From NCBI GenBank assembly GCA_913061335.1, contig CAJXTP010000070.1, positions 1 through 11,957 on the forward strand: 11,957 nucleotides of DNA, given 5' to 3'. Every line of letters begins with the position of its first letter. Within the stretch, counting starts at the first letter, position 1. The notes below the pieces were generated by a model. That model did not search any database and was not told where the DNA came from. It saw nothing but the letters and a program-made list of their open reading frames with translations. Source of the DNA: an uncultured Loktanella sp. (lineage in GTDB: Bacteria; Pseudomonadota; Alphaproteobacteria; Rhodobacterales; Rhodobacteraceae). Below are positions 5,931-11,957 of this stretch, piece by piece. The translations under genes and the position numbers were made by a program.

Positions 5931-7292
5931 ATGGCATCCGCAGCAGAACAAATGGCATCCAACATGAGCTGGAGCGCTTTCGGTAAAGCCACCGAATTGC
6001 GCCAACGCATCCTGTTTACCCTTGGCCTTTTGGTCGTTTACCGCTTGGGGACATATATCCCTGTGCCGGGCATCGATGGGACCGCATTGCGGTCATTCAT
6101 GGAAGACGCACAAGCAGGCATCGGCGGCATCTTGTCGATGTTCACTGGTGGGGCGCTGTCGCGCATGGGTATCTTTGCGCTTGGCATCATGCCGTATATC
6201 TCTGCATCGATCATCATTCAGTTGCTTGGCTCCATGTGGGAGCCGCTCAAGAACCTCAAGAAAGAGGGCGAGCAGGGACGGCGCAAGCTGAACCAATACA
6301 CCCGCTACGGCACGGTTATTCTTGCCACAGCACAAGCATATGGTCTGGCGCGTAGCCTAGAGGCTGGCGGCTTGGTCGCAGACCCTGGTCTTTATTTCCA
6401 AGCAGCATGTGTGATCACCATCGTTGGCGGCACCATGTTCCTGATGTGGCTCGGCGAACAGATCACTGCACGCGGTATCGGCAACGGTATCTCTTTGATC
6501 ATCTTCGTCGGCATCATCGCCGAAGTTCCTGCTGCAGCAGCACAGTTCCTGTCCCAAGGACGGTCCGGTGCGATCTCTCCTTTGATCATCGTGGGGGTCA
6601 TACTGATGGTCATCGCGATCCTGACCTTTGTGGTCTTCATGGAACGGTCTTTGCGCAAAATTCACATTCAATACCCACGCCAACAGCGCGGTATGAAGGT
6701 TTATGACGGCTCAACCAGCCACCTACCGATTAAAGTAAACCCAGCCGGTGTTATCCCTGCGATCTTTGCATCCGCATTGCTGTTGCTGCCAACCACGATC
6801 AGTACATTCTCTGGCGGCTCAACTGGCCCCTTGATGTCGACCATTCTGGCCTACTTTGGGCCCGGTCAACCGCTGTATCTGCTGTTCTTTGCAGGCATGA
6901 TTATCTTCTTCACATATTTCTACACCCGTGAAGTTGCGTTCAAAACTGACGAAGTCGCAGACAACCTCAAAAACCAAAACGGCTTTGTGCCGGGCATCCG
7001 TCCGGGTAAGAAAACAGCCGAATATCTGGATTACGTTGTGACACGTATCCTTGTTTTGGGGTCGGGCTATCTTGCGCTTGTTGCGCTGTTGCCAGAAATT
7101 CTACGCAGCCAGTTCGCCATTCCTTTTTACTTTGGTGGAACTTCGGTCTTGATTATTGTGTCGGTAGGGATGGATACTATTCAACAGATCCAATCTCATC
7201 TGCTGGCCCATCAATACGAAGGCCTGATTGAAAAATCGCAACTGCGCGGCAAAGGCCGTGGTGCGAAACGTAAAGGGCCAACTCGTAAATGA
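5931..7292 (+). CDS. secY: Protein translocase subunit SecY
   Basis: A 453-residue polytopic membrane protein, the central channel of the Sec translocon (with SecE and SecG), which passes unfolded proteins driven by SecA or the ribosome. Ten membrane segments are expected; TM1 is at about 27-43 (ending [10 protein letters not shown]), followed by the plug and TM2 region [20 protein letters not shown] and [13 protein letters not shown]. Further signatures are [20 protein letters not shown] (about 175-194), [20 protein letters not shown] (TM7), the SecA/ribosome-contacting loop with [16 protein letters not shown] (351-366), and [19 protein letters not shown] (TM10). The tail is basic. The Shine-Dalgarno sequence is only a purine run (AGAGAGA, 5921-5927). 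The chosen ATG gives the N-terminus [10 protein letters not shown] know from related bacteria; ATGs at 5952 and 5964 are in frame. The stop overlaps adk by four bases. Confidence 0.97.
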   Translation: MASAAEQMASNMSWSAFGKATELRQRILFTLGLLVVYRLGTYIPVPGIDGTALRSFMEDAQAGIGGILSMFTGGALSRMGIFALGIMPYISASIIIQLLGSMWEPLKNLKKEGEQGRRKLNQYTRYGTVILATAQAYGLARSLEAGGLVADPGLYFQAACVITIVGGTMFLMWLGEQITARGIGNGISLIIFVGIIAEVPAAAAQFLSQGRSGAISPLIIVGVILMVIAILTFVVFMERSLRKIHIQYPRQQRGMKVYDGSTSHLPIKVNPAGVIPAIFASALLLLPTTISTFSGGSTGPLMSTILAYFGPGQPLYLLFFAGMIIFFTYFYTREVAFKTDEVADNLKNQNGFVPGIRPGKKTAEYLDYVVTRILVLGSGYLALVALLPEILRSQFAIPFYFGGTSVLIIVSVGMDTIQQIQSHLLAHQYEGLIEKSQLRGKGRGAKRKGPTRK

Positions 7293-7933
7293 ATATTATC
7301 CTTCTCGGACCGCCAGGCGCGGGCAAAGGCACACAAGCACGTAAACTTGTGGACGAACGCACTATGGTTCAGCTGTCCACAGGCGACATGCTGCGCGCTG
7401 CAAAAAGCTCTGGCACCGAGATGGGTCTTAAGGTCGCGGCCGTTATGGACGCTGGCGAACTTGTTACCGACGAAATCGTCATTGGCCTGATCCGTGAACA
7501 GCTTGAGCTGGACAATGGCGCATCTGGATACATCTTCGACGGCTTCCCGCGCACATTGGCACAGGCCGATGCGCTTGGTGAATTGCTCGTCGGGATGGGT
7601 GAAAACCTTGATTGCGTGATCGAGATGCAAGTCGACGACGAAGCCCTCGTGGCCCGCATCACGGCACGCTCGACATGTGGGTCTTGTGGTGAGGTCTATA
7701 ACGACAACACCAAACCGATCCCCGCAGACGAGAAATGCACCAATTGCGGTGCGTCCGACTTTCAGCGCCGCGCCGATGACAACGAAGACAGCCTGCGCAC
7801 CCGCCTGATGGCCTACTACAAACAGACATCCCCGCTTGTTGGCTACTACTACGCCAAAGGCGACCTGAAATCTGTCGATGGTCTGGCCAGCATGGATGAC
7901 GTCGCAGCAAGCATTAAATCAGCGCTCGATTAA
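7289..7933 (+). CDS. adk: Adenylate kinase with zinc-type LID
   Basis: A 214-residue long-form adenylate kinase (ATP + AMP = 2 ADP), cytosolic. Motifs: P-loop GPPGAGKGT (7-15), AMP-binding STGD (30-33) and DGFPRT (84-89), LID domain about 122-160, and the [10 protein letters not shown] segment with catalytic arginines. The LID carries four cysteines, Cys130, Cys133, Cys150 and Cys153, as two CxxC pairs, the pattern of metal-binding LIDs of many Gram-positive enzymes; E. coli has His, Ser, Asp and Thr there. A metal-binding adenylate kinase is known from the related Paracoccus, so this is likely normal for the group. ATG (7289-7291) overlaps the secY TGA as ATGA, so translation is probably coupled to secY. 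A 237-base structured spacer separates it from rpsM. Confidence 0.97.
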   Translation: MNIILLGPPGAGKGTQARKLVDERTMVQLSTGDMLRAAKSSGTEMGLKVAAVMDAGELVTDEIVIGLIREQLELDNGASGYIFDGFPRTLAQADALGELLVGMGENLDCVIEMQVDDEALVARITARSTCGSCGEVYNDNTKPIPADEKCTNCGASDFQRRADDNEDSLRTRLMAYYKQTSPLVGYYYAKGDLKSVDGLASMDDVAASIKSALD

Positions 7934-7997
7934 GCCCAAGGTAATTGGTCGCACCAGAATCTTCGGTGGGACCATTTCACCCCCTTGACCCTTGGGC
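7934..7997 (+). repeat. Compound stem-loop right after adk
   Basis: Directly after the adk stop, GCCCAAGG (7934-7941) can pair perfectly with CCTTGGGC (7990-7997). Enclosed is a second hairpin, GGTCGCACC (7947-7955) with GGTGGGACC (7965-7973), nine positions with one central mismatch and a 9-base loop. No U-run follows, so it is not a standard terminator. It may be an adk 3' end or processing structure, or the first part of the rpsM leader. Confidence 0.48.
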
Positions 7998-8013
7998 CGT
8001 AGGCTCCTAAACA
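7985..8013 (+). promoter_or_regulatory. Possible rpsM promoter
   Basis: TTGACC (7985-7990, five of six matches) is followed after 17 bases by TAAACA (8008-8013, three of six). A start near 8020 would give a leader of about 150 bases holding the hairpins described for 8015-8148. The -35 box is good and the -10 box poor, so this is tentative. Confidence 0.33.
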
Positions 8014-8014
8014 C

Positions 8015-8148
8015 CCACATCCCTAGCGGGAATCAATTTGTGGTTAAGGGGTCGCACCCTACATCCACAGAGCACCTCGATATGACGCGGCCCGACGATT
8101 GATCGTTCGGGCCTCCGTTGTGAAAAAAGGGTCCGGAATAACGGACCC
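8015..8148 (+). promoter_or_regulatory. Structured leader of rpsM (candidate ribosomal-protein control site)
   Basis: Seen in order: CCACA (8015-8019), TGTGG (8039-8043) and a second CCACA (8065-8069), so TGTGG can pair with either copy but not both; within the second option AGGG (8047-8050) also pairs with CCCT (8057-8060). Then comes a hairpin GGCCCGA (8089-8095) with TCGGGCC (8107-8113), and a perfect 7-bp hairpin GGGTCCG (8129-8135) with CGGACCC (8142-8148), nine bases before the AAGGAA of rpsM. In E. coli S4 represses the alpha operon at a folded rpsM leader; similarity of role here is inference. Confidence 0.45.
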
Positions 8149-8170
8149 GCAACGAAAAGGAAATACCACC

Positions 8171-8539
8171 TTGGCACGTATTGCTGGCGTGAACATCCCT
8201 ACTGGGAAACGTGTTCTGATCGCCCTCACATATATCGCTGGTATCGGTTCGACCAAAGCAGAAGAAATCTGTGAGGCCATCGGTATCGACCGCGCTCGTC
8301 GCGTTAACGAACTGTCGGATGCTGAAATCCTGAAGGTTCGCGAGTACATTGACTCTAATCTGACTGTTGAAGGCGACCTTCGCCGTGAAACACAGATGAA
8401 CATTAAGCGTCACATGGATCTTGGTAGCTACCGTGGCTTGCGTCACCGTCGTAACCTGCCTGTGCGTGGTCAGCGTACATCAACTAACGCACGTACTCGC
8501 AAAGGCCCTGCAAAGGCCATTGCTGGTAAGAAGAAATAA
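8171..8539 (+). CDS. rpsM: 30S ribosomal protein S13
   Basis: A 122-residue S13 beginning, from a TTG codon, [20 protein letters not shown] (after the initiator Met). The helix-hairpin-helix region [18 protein letters not shown] and the C-terminal signature [18 protein letters not shown] follow, then a basic tail ending AGKKK. S13 sits in the 30S head, contacts the P-site tRNA and forms bridges to L5. The reading frame continues upstream without an ATG (another TTG lies at 8099), but S13 proteins begin MARIAGVN and AAGGAA (8157-8162) lies eight bases before TTG 8171, so this start is well supported. It is the first gene of the alpha operon, with a 237-base structured spacer in front and 15 bases to rpsK. 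Confidence 0.96.
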   Translation: MARIAGVNIPTGKRVLIALTYIAGIGSTKAEEICEAIGIDRARRVNELSDAEILKVREYIDSNLTVEGDLRRETQMNIKRHMDLGSYRGLRHRRNLPVRGQRTSTNARTRKGPAKAIAGKKK

Positions 8540-8554
8540 GGGAGGGCATCAGAT

Positions 8555-8944
8555 ATGGCACGCGATACTAAACGCACCAAGAAGAAGGTCTCCAAGAACA
8601 TCGCCGCAGGCGTTGCTCACGTGAATTCTTCTTTCAACAACACAAAAATCCTGATTTCCGACGTTCAGGGCAACGCGATCGCTTGGTCGTCTGCTGGGAC
8701 AATGGGCTTTAAAGGCTCACGGAAATCTACACCTTACGCGGCTCAGATGGCTGCGGAAGATGTGGCTAAAAAGGCGCAAGACCACGGCGTGAAAACGCTT
8801 GAAGTCGAAGTGCAGGGTCCTGGTTCCGGACGTGAAAGCGCATTGCGCGCTTTGGCTGCTGCTGGCTTTAACGTCACGTCGATCCGTGATGTTACGCCAA
8901 TGGCGCATAACGGCTGCCGCCCACCAAAGCGCCGCCGCGTCTAA
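8555..8944 (+). CDS. rpsK: 30S ribosomal protein S11
   Basis: A 129-residue S11 of standard length. The basic N-terminus [15 protein letters not shown] is followed by [52 protein letters not shown] and the conserved end [19 protein letters not shown]11 lies on the 30S platform next to the mRNA exit and the E-site codon, with S7, S18 and S21. GGGAGG (8540-8545) starts at the base after the rpsM stop and stands nine bases before the ATG, so translation of rpsM and rpsK is probably coupled. A long hairpin begins 17 bases after its stop codon. Confidence 0.97.
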   Translation: MARDTKRTKKKVSKNIAAGVAHVNSSFNNTKILISDVQGNAIAWSSAGTMGFKGSRKSTPYAAQMAAEDVAKKAQDHGVKTLEVEVQGPGSGRESALRALAAAGFNVTSIRDVTPMAHNGCRPPKRRRV

Positions 8945-8960
8945 GACATTACGAAACGCT

Positions 8961-8991
8961 TTGGGGTCGTGCATATTTTGCACGGCCCCAA
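8961..8991 (+). promoter_or_regulatory. 13-bp hairpin in the rpsK-rpoA spacer
   Basis: TTGGGGTCGTGCA (8961-8973) and TGCACGGCCCCAA (8979-8991) pair over 13 positions with one G-U pair and a 5-base loop TATTT. It is the longest stem in the window apart from a terminator extended by A-U pairs. The sequence after it (TCCGTCATTTTG) has no immediate U-run, so it is more likely a processing or stabilising element, or a partial attenuator, than a full terminator. A smaller stem GCCTT/AAGGC (9019-9023 and 9033-9037) follows just before rpoA. Confidence 0.6.
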
Positions 8992-9057
8992 TCCGTCATT
9001 TTGAAACCTCGGGCGTTTGCCTTTCGGACATGAAGGCAGACAGGAATGGAGGGACGC

Positions 9058-10074
9058 ATGATCCACAAGAATTGGGCTGAATTGATCAAGCCAACACAGC
9101 TTGACGTAACACCGGGCAATGACCCGATGCGTCAGGCAACAGTGGTTGCAGAACCACTCGAGCGGGGCTTCGGCCTGACGCTGGGCAACGCCCTGCGCCG
9201 CATCCTGATGTCGTCACTGCAAGGTGCCGCGATCACTGCCGTTCAGATCGACAACGTTCTGCACGAGTTCTCAAGCGTTTCCGGTGTACGTGAAGACGTT
9301 ACCGACATCGTCTTGAACCTCAAAGGCGTTGCAATCCGCATGGAAGTCGACGGGCCAAAGCGTCTTAGCGTTCAGGCCAAAGGCCCGGGCGTTGTGACTG
9401 CTGCTGACATCTCTGAAACAGCTGGCATCGAAATCCTCAACAAGGATCACATCATCTGTCACCTCGACGATGGCGCTGATCTGTACATGGAACTTACCGT
9501 GAATACCGGTAACGGCTATGTCGCTGCGGAAAAGAACAAGCCAGAAGATGCACCAATTGGTATGATCTCAATCGACGCGATTTATTCGCCGGTTAAGAAA
9601 GTATCCTATGACGTGCAGCCGACCCGTGAAGGTCAGGTTTTGGACTATGACAAGTTGACCATGAAGGTCGAAACAGACGGTTCCATCACGCCGGACGACG
9701 CTGTGGCATATGCTGCACGTATCCTGCAGGACCAACTGTCGATCTTCGTTAACTTCGACGAGCCTGAATCAGCAACTGCTGGTGCCGACGACGATGGCCT
9801 CGAGTTCAACCCGCTTCTGTTGAAGAAAGTGGACGAGCTGGAACTGTCTGTGCGTTCTGCAAACTGCCTTAAGAACGATAACATCGTTTACATCGGCGAT
9901 TTGATCCAGAAAACCGAAGCAGAAATGCTGCGTACGCCAAACTTCGGCCGCAAGTCTTTGAACGAGATCAAAGAAGTGTTGTCAGGTATGGGTCTGCACC
10001 TCGGCATGGACGTTGAGGATTGGCCACCGGACAATATCGAAGATCTGGCTAAAAAGTTCGAAGACCAGTTTTAA
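9058..10074 (+). CDS. rpoA: DNA-directed RNA polymerase subunit alpha
   Basis: A 338-residue alpha subunit; the dimer nucleates assembly of RNA polymerase. The N-terminal domain (about 1-235) includes [20 protein letters not shown] (32-51), the dimerisation helix, and [21 protein letters not shown] short acidic linker (about 236-250, ATAGADDDG) leads to the C-terminal domain with [20 protein letters not shown] and [17 protein letters not shown], which binds UP elements and activators. Two ATGs compete: 9046 would add MEGR, while 9058 gives the family start [12 protein letters not shown], the 338-residue length I know from related bacteria, and GGAGGG (9048-9053) four bases upstream. 9058 is chosen. 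Spacers of 113 bases before and 156 bases after are unusually long for this operon and carry hairpins. Confidence 0.97.
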   Translation: MIHKNWAELIKPTQLDVTPGNDPMRQATVVAEPLERGFGLTLGNALRRILMSSLQGAAITAVQIDNVLHEFSSVSGVREDVTDIVLNLKGVAIRMEVDGPKRLSVQAKGPGVVTAADISETAGIEILNKDHIICHLDDGADLYMELTVNTGNGYVAAEKNKPEDAPIGMISIDAIYSPVKKVSYDVQPTREGQVLDYDKLTMKVETDGSITPDDAVAYAARILQDQLSIFVNFDEPESATAGADDDGLEFNPLLLKKVDELELSVRSANCLKNDNIVYIGDLIQKTEAEMLRTPNFGRKSLNEIKEVLSGMGLHLGMDVEDWPPDNIEDLAKKFEDQF

Positions 10075-10086
10075 AAACACGCATTT

Positions 10087-10113
10087 CACCCGTGCCTGAA
10101 TAGGGCGCGGGTG
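10087..10113 (+). promoter_or_regulatory. Hairpin after rpoA
   Basis: CACCCGTGCCT (10087-10097) and GGGCGCGGGTG (10103-10113) pair over 11 positions including two G-U pairs, with loop GAATA. It begins 13 bases after the rpoA stop. No U-run follows; instead GCATATGC, a perfect 8-base palindrome, lies at 10114-10121. Confidence 0.5.
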
Positions 10114-10122
10114 GCATATGCA

Positions 10123-10144
10123 AAACTTATACGAAACTTATACG
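10123..10144 (+). repeat. Perfect 11-bp tandem duplication upstream of rplQ
   Basis: AAACTTATACG occurs twice with no gap (10123-10133 and 10134-10144), a unit close to one turn of the DNA helix. Each copy contains TTATAC, and GATAAT (10144-10149) follows at the edge of the second copy, so -10-like sequences are present, though no good -35 box is seen. Either a recent slippage duplication or a paired protein-binding site. Confidence 0.6.
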
Positions 10145-10230
10145 ATAATTACTGGGCAATCCCGCCCCAATAAAGGAGCCGGCGTCATCGCAGCGCACGG
10201 CCCATCATAATACAAAATGGAGACTTTCTC

Positions 10231-10650
10231 ATGCGTCACGCACGTGGTTACCGCCGCCTCAACCGGACACACGAACACCGTAAAGCACTGTTCGCAAACA
10301 TGTCCGGCTCGCTCATCGAACATGAGCAGATCAAGACAACTTTGCCTAAGGCAAAAGAACTTAAGCGCGTCATCGAAAAGCTGATCACACTTGGCAAGCG
10401 CGGCGATTTGCACGCACGCCGTCAAGCCCGTGCGCAGCTGAAGCAAGACATGCATTGCGCTAAGCTTTTTGAAATTCTCGGCCCACGTTACGCAGAGCGT
10501 CAGGGCGGCTATGTCCGCGTTCTGAAGGCTGGCTTCCGTTACGGTGACATGGCGCCTATGGCGATCATCGAATTCGTTGACCGCGACGTAGACGCCAAAG
10601 GCTCTGCTGACCGTGCCCGTCTCGAAGAGTTCGTAGACGCCGACGAATAA
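10231..10650 (+). CDS. rplQ: 50S ribosomal protein L17
   Basis: A 139-residue L17. The N-terminal core [40 protein letters not shown] and [20 protein letters not shown] is nearly invariant in the family, and [20 protein letters not shown] (about 92-111) closes the conserved domain. The acidic C-terminal tail ends EEFVDADE. L17 binds 23S rRNA near the tunnel exit. GGAG (10219-10222) lies eight bases before the ATG. It is the last gene of the alpha operon and is followed by a strong terminator. The 156-base spacer from rpoA contains a hairpin, a tandem repeat and an unused Shine-Dalgarno-like AAAGGAG (10172-10178). Confidence 0.97.
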   Translation: MRHARGYRRLNRTHEHRKALFANMSGSLIEHEQIKTTLPKAKELKRVIEKLITLGKRGDLHARRQARAQLKQDMHCAKLFEILGPRYAERQGGYVRVLKAGFRYGDMAPMAIIEFVDRDVDAKGSADRARLEEFVDADE

Positions 10651-10674
10651 GTCTTTGACTTATCACAAGAATAT

Positions 10675-10705
10675 AAGGGGCCTCGCGGAAACGCGGGGCC
10701 TTTTT
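10675..10705 (+). terminator. Intrinsic terminator after rplQ
   Basis: GGCCTCGCG (10679-10687) and CGCGGGGCC (10692-10700) form a 9-bp stem with one G-U pair and a GAAA tetraloop, followed by TTTTT (10701-10705). The bases AAGG in front (10675-10678) can extend the stem into the T-run. It should end the alpha operon. Its core is very similar to the terminator after rpmD. Confidence 0.87.
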
Positions 10706-10750
10706 CGTCCGCCCCTTCCCATAGGGCGCATCCAGACATAGGTTTGATCC

Positions 10751-11911
10751 ATGGCCGATCTTTTTGACAGCTCCACCCCATCCACCCCCACAGGCCCGCG
10801 CCCGCTGGCGGACCGTTTGCGTCCGCAGACATTGGGCGAAGTGATCGGTCAAGAACAAGTGCTTGGCCCCGATGCACCGCTTGGTGTGATGTTGGCATCG
10901 GGCTCGCTCTCATCGCTTATTTTCTGGGGTCCACCCGGTGTTGGTAAGACGACTATCGCCCGTCTGTTGGCCAACGAATCCGATATGCATTTTGTGCAGA
11001 TCAGCGCAATTTTCACCGGCATCCCCGACCTGCGCAAAGTATTTGAGGCCGCCAAGATACGACGTCAAAACGGCAAAGGCACGTTGTTATTCGTCGACGA
11101 AATCCACCGCTTTAACAAAGCCCAGCAAGACGGCTTTTTGCCCTACATGGAAGACGGCACCATCCTGCTGGTCGGTGCAACAACCGAAAACCCAAGTTTT
11201 GAGTTAAACGCCGCGGTTTTGTCGCGATCTCAAGTACTTATCCTGAGCCGTCTTGATCTGACAGACCTCGAACGCCTTGCACAGCGCGCCGAACAAGAGA
11301 TGGAAAAGGCGCTTCCACTTGATGGACCTGCGCGCGAAGCCCTGCTTGATATGGCCGACGGCGACGGGCGTGCGCTGCTGAATTTAATCGAACAAATCAT
11401 GGCGTGGAAAGTAGACGGTAAAATTGACCGTGACGGACTGTCGACGCGCTTGATGAAACGCGCGGTGAAATACGACAAATCCGGCGACGAGCATTACAAC
11501 CTGATTAGCGCATTGCATAAATCCGTGCGCGGGTCCGACCCTGACGCGGCGCTTTATTGGTTCGCACGTATGCTGGCAGGTGGCGAAGATCCGCGCTTTT
11601 TGGCCCGTCGCATCACCCGCATGGCCGTGGAGGATATCGGCTTGGCCGACCCGCAGGCGCAAGCAGTTTGCCTGCAATCATGGGAAACCTACGAACGGCT
11701 CGGCTCGCCCGAAGGCGAATTGGCCTTGGCCCAAGCTGTCACTTATCTGGCACTCGCGCCGAAATCGAATGCGACATATGTGGCCTATAAGGCAGCGGTG
11801 AACGGGGCCAAACAGACCGGATCAGAACCGCCGCCCGCCCACATTCTGAACGCCCCAACCACGTTGATGAAAGAACAAGGGTTTGGTGCAGGTTATGCCT
11901 ATGATCACGAC
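10751..11911 (+). CDS. rarA: Replication-associated recombination protein RarA (MgsA), 3' end missing
   Basis: 387 codons of a AAA+ ATPase of the RarA/MgsA/WRNIP1 family, which acts at stalled replication forks; full-length members have about 430-450 residues, so roughly 50 are missing. Seen: short N-terminal leader with RPLADRLRPQTLGEVIGQEQ (17-36), Walker A GPPGVGKTT (60-68), Walker B LLFVDEIHRFNKAQQDGF (112-129), sensor-1 GATTENPSFELN (142-153) and LSR (157-159), the arginine-finger region. A clamp-loader-like lid with DGDGRALLNLIEQ and a C-terminal region with DEHYNLISALHKSVRGSDPD and FLARRITRMAVEDIGLADPQ follow. The frame runs on to the last base, but everything after GAC at 11909-11911 is adapter, not gene. 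The ribosome binding site is weak (AGG at 10740-10742). The gene is separated from rplQ by a terminator, so it needs its own promoter, which I could not locate. Confidence 0.95.
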
Positions 11912-11957
11912 CTGTCTCTTATACACATCTCCGAGCCCACGAGACCTCTCTACATCT
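11912..11957 (+). other. Sequencing adapter (Nextera read-2/i7/P7 start), not genomic
   Basis: 11912-11930 is CTGTCTCTTATACACATCT, the 19-bp Tn5 mosaic end used in transposase libraries. 11931-11945 is CCGAGCCCACGAGAC, the rest of the Nextera read-2 adapter in read-through orientation. 11946-11953 is CTCTCTAC, which matches the Nextera i7 index N707, and 11954-11957 is ATCT, the first bases of the P7 arm. The order and junctions fit exactly, so this is an untrimmed adapter at the contig end and not a transposon. Confidence 0.97.

Noticed and set aside
5915..5989. Short frame starting at ATG 5915, overlapping the secY start
   Set aside because: About 23 codons in a different frame, with the ATG at the centre of a palindrome and no proper ribosome binding site; no reason to think it is translated.
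8099..8170. Upstream TTG at 8099 as the rpsM start, adding 24 residues
   Set aside because: The added residues lie over hairpins and do not resemble S13; family proteins begin MARIAGVN, which fits TTG 8171 with AAGGAA eight bases upstream.
9046..9057. ATG at 9046 as the rpoA start
   Set aside because: It would add four residues and place the good GGAGGG motif inside the gene; 9058 gives the usual N-terminus and length.
1..11911. CRISPR arrays, tRNA or rRNA genes, insertion sequences
   Set aside because: No regularly spaced repeats, no tRNA-like cloverleaf or rRNA segments, and no transposase reading frames were seen on either strand.
11912..11930. Tn5 mosaic end as evidence for a real transposon insertion
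   Set aside because: It continues exactly into the commercial read-2 adapter, an index and the P7 start, which a natural Tn5 would not.

Overview
The window is a ribosomal-protein locus of an alphaproteobacterium, most likely a marine member of the Roseobacter group (Rhodobacterales). The evidence is the gene order rplN-rplX-rplE-rpsN-rpsH-rplF-rplR-rpsE-rpmD then rplO-secY-adk-rpsM-rpsK-rpoA-rplQ, with adk between secY and rpsM, a zinc-free S14, a 338-residue RpoA, and protein wording that I associate from memory with that group. Genus-level placement is not possible from this alone.

Layout. Positions 1-3474 hold the spc operon from the last codons of rplN to rpmD. It is tightly packed (1-base overlaps or spacers of 12-23 bases), except for a 112-base hairpin-rich spacer before rpsE. 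A strong intrinsic terminator follows rpmD. Positions 3573-5110 hold two unrelated, divergently transcribed genes that split the operon: a minus-strand alpha/beta-hydrolase-like protein with a helical, TPR-like tail, and a plus-strand small exported protein. A 236-base non-coding stretch with a palindrome and a possible promoter leads into rplO. From rplO to rplQ (5347-10650) lie the rest of spc (rplO, secY, plus adk) and the alpha operon (rpsM, rpsK, rpoA, rplQ). Here most spacers are 100-240 bases long and each contains at least one hairpin without a U-tract. A strong terminator follows rplQ, and then rarA begins.

How the genes work together: the ribosomal proteins build both subunits (L5 and L18 carry 5S rRNA; S13, S11, S14, S8 and S5 shape the small subunit). 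SecY is the membrane channel for protein export, Adk balances adenine nucleotides, and RpoA is the scaffold of RNA polymerase. RarA is a replication-fork maintenance ATPase. The two genes inside spc have no visible link to translation.

Two cautions and leads. First, bases 11912-11957 are not genomic: they match the Nextera (Tn5-based) read-2 adapter, an 8-base index and the first bases of P7, so rarA is cut after residue 387 by the end of the contig. Second, I see no large new system. The observations most worth following are the divergent two-gene module inside spc and the repeat-rich, possibly switching leader in front of rpsM, which starts with TTG.
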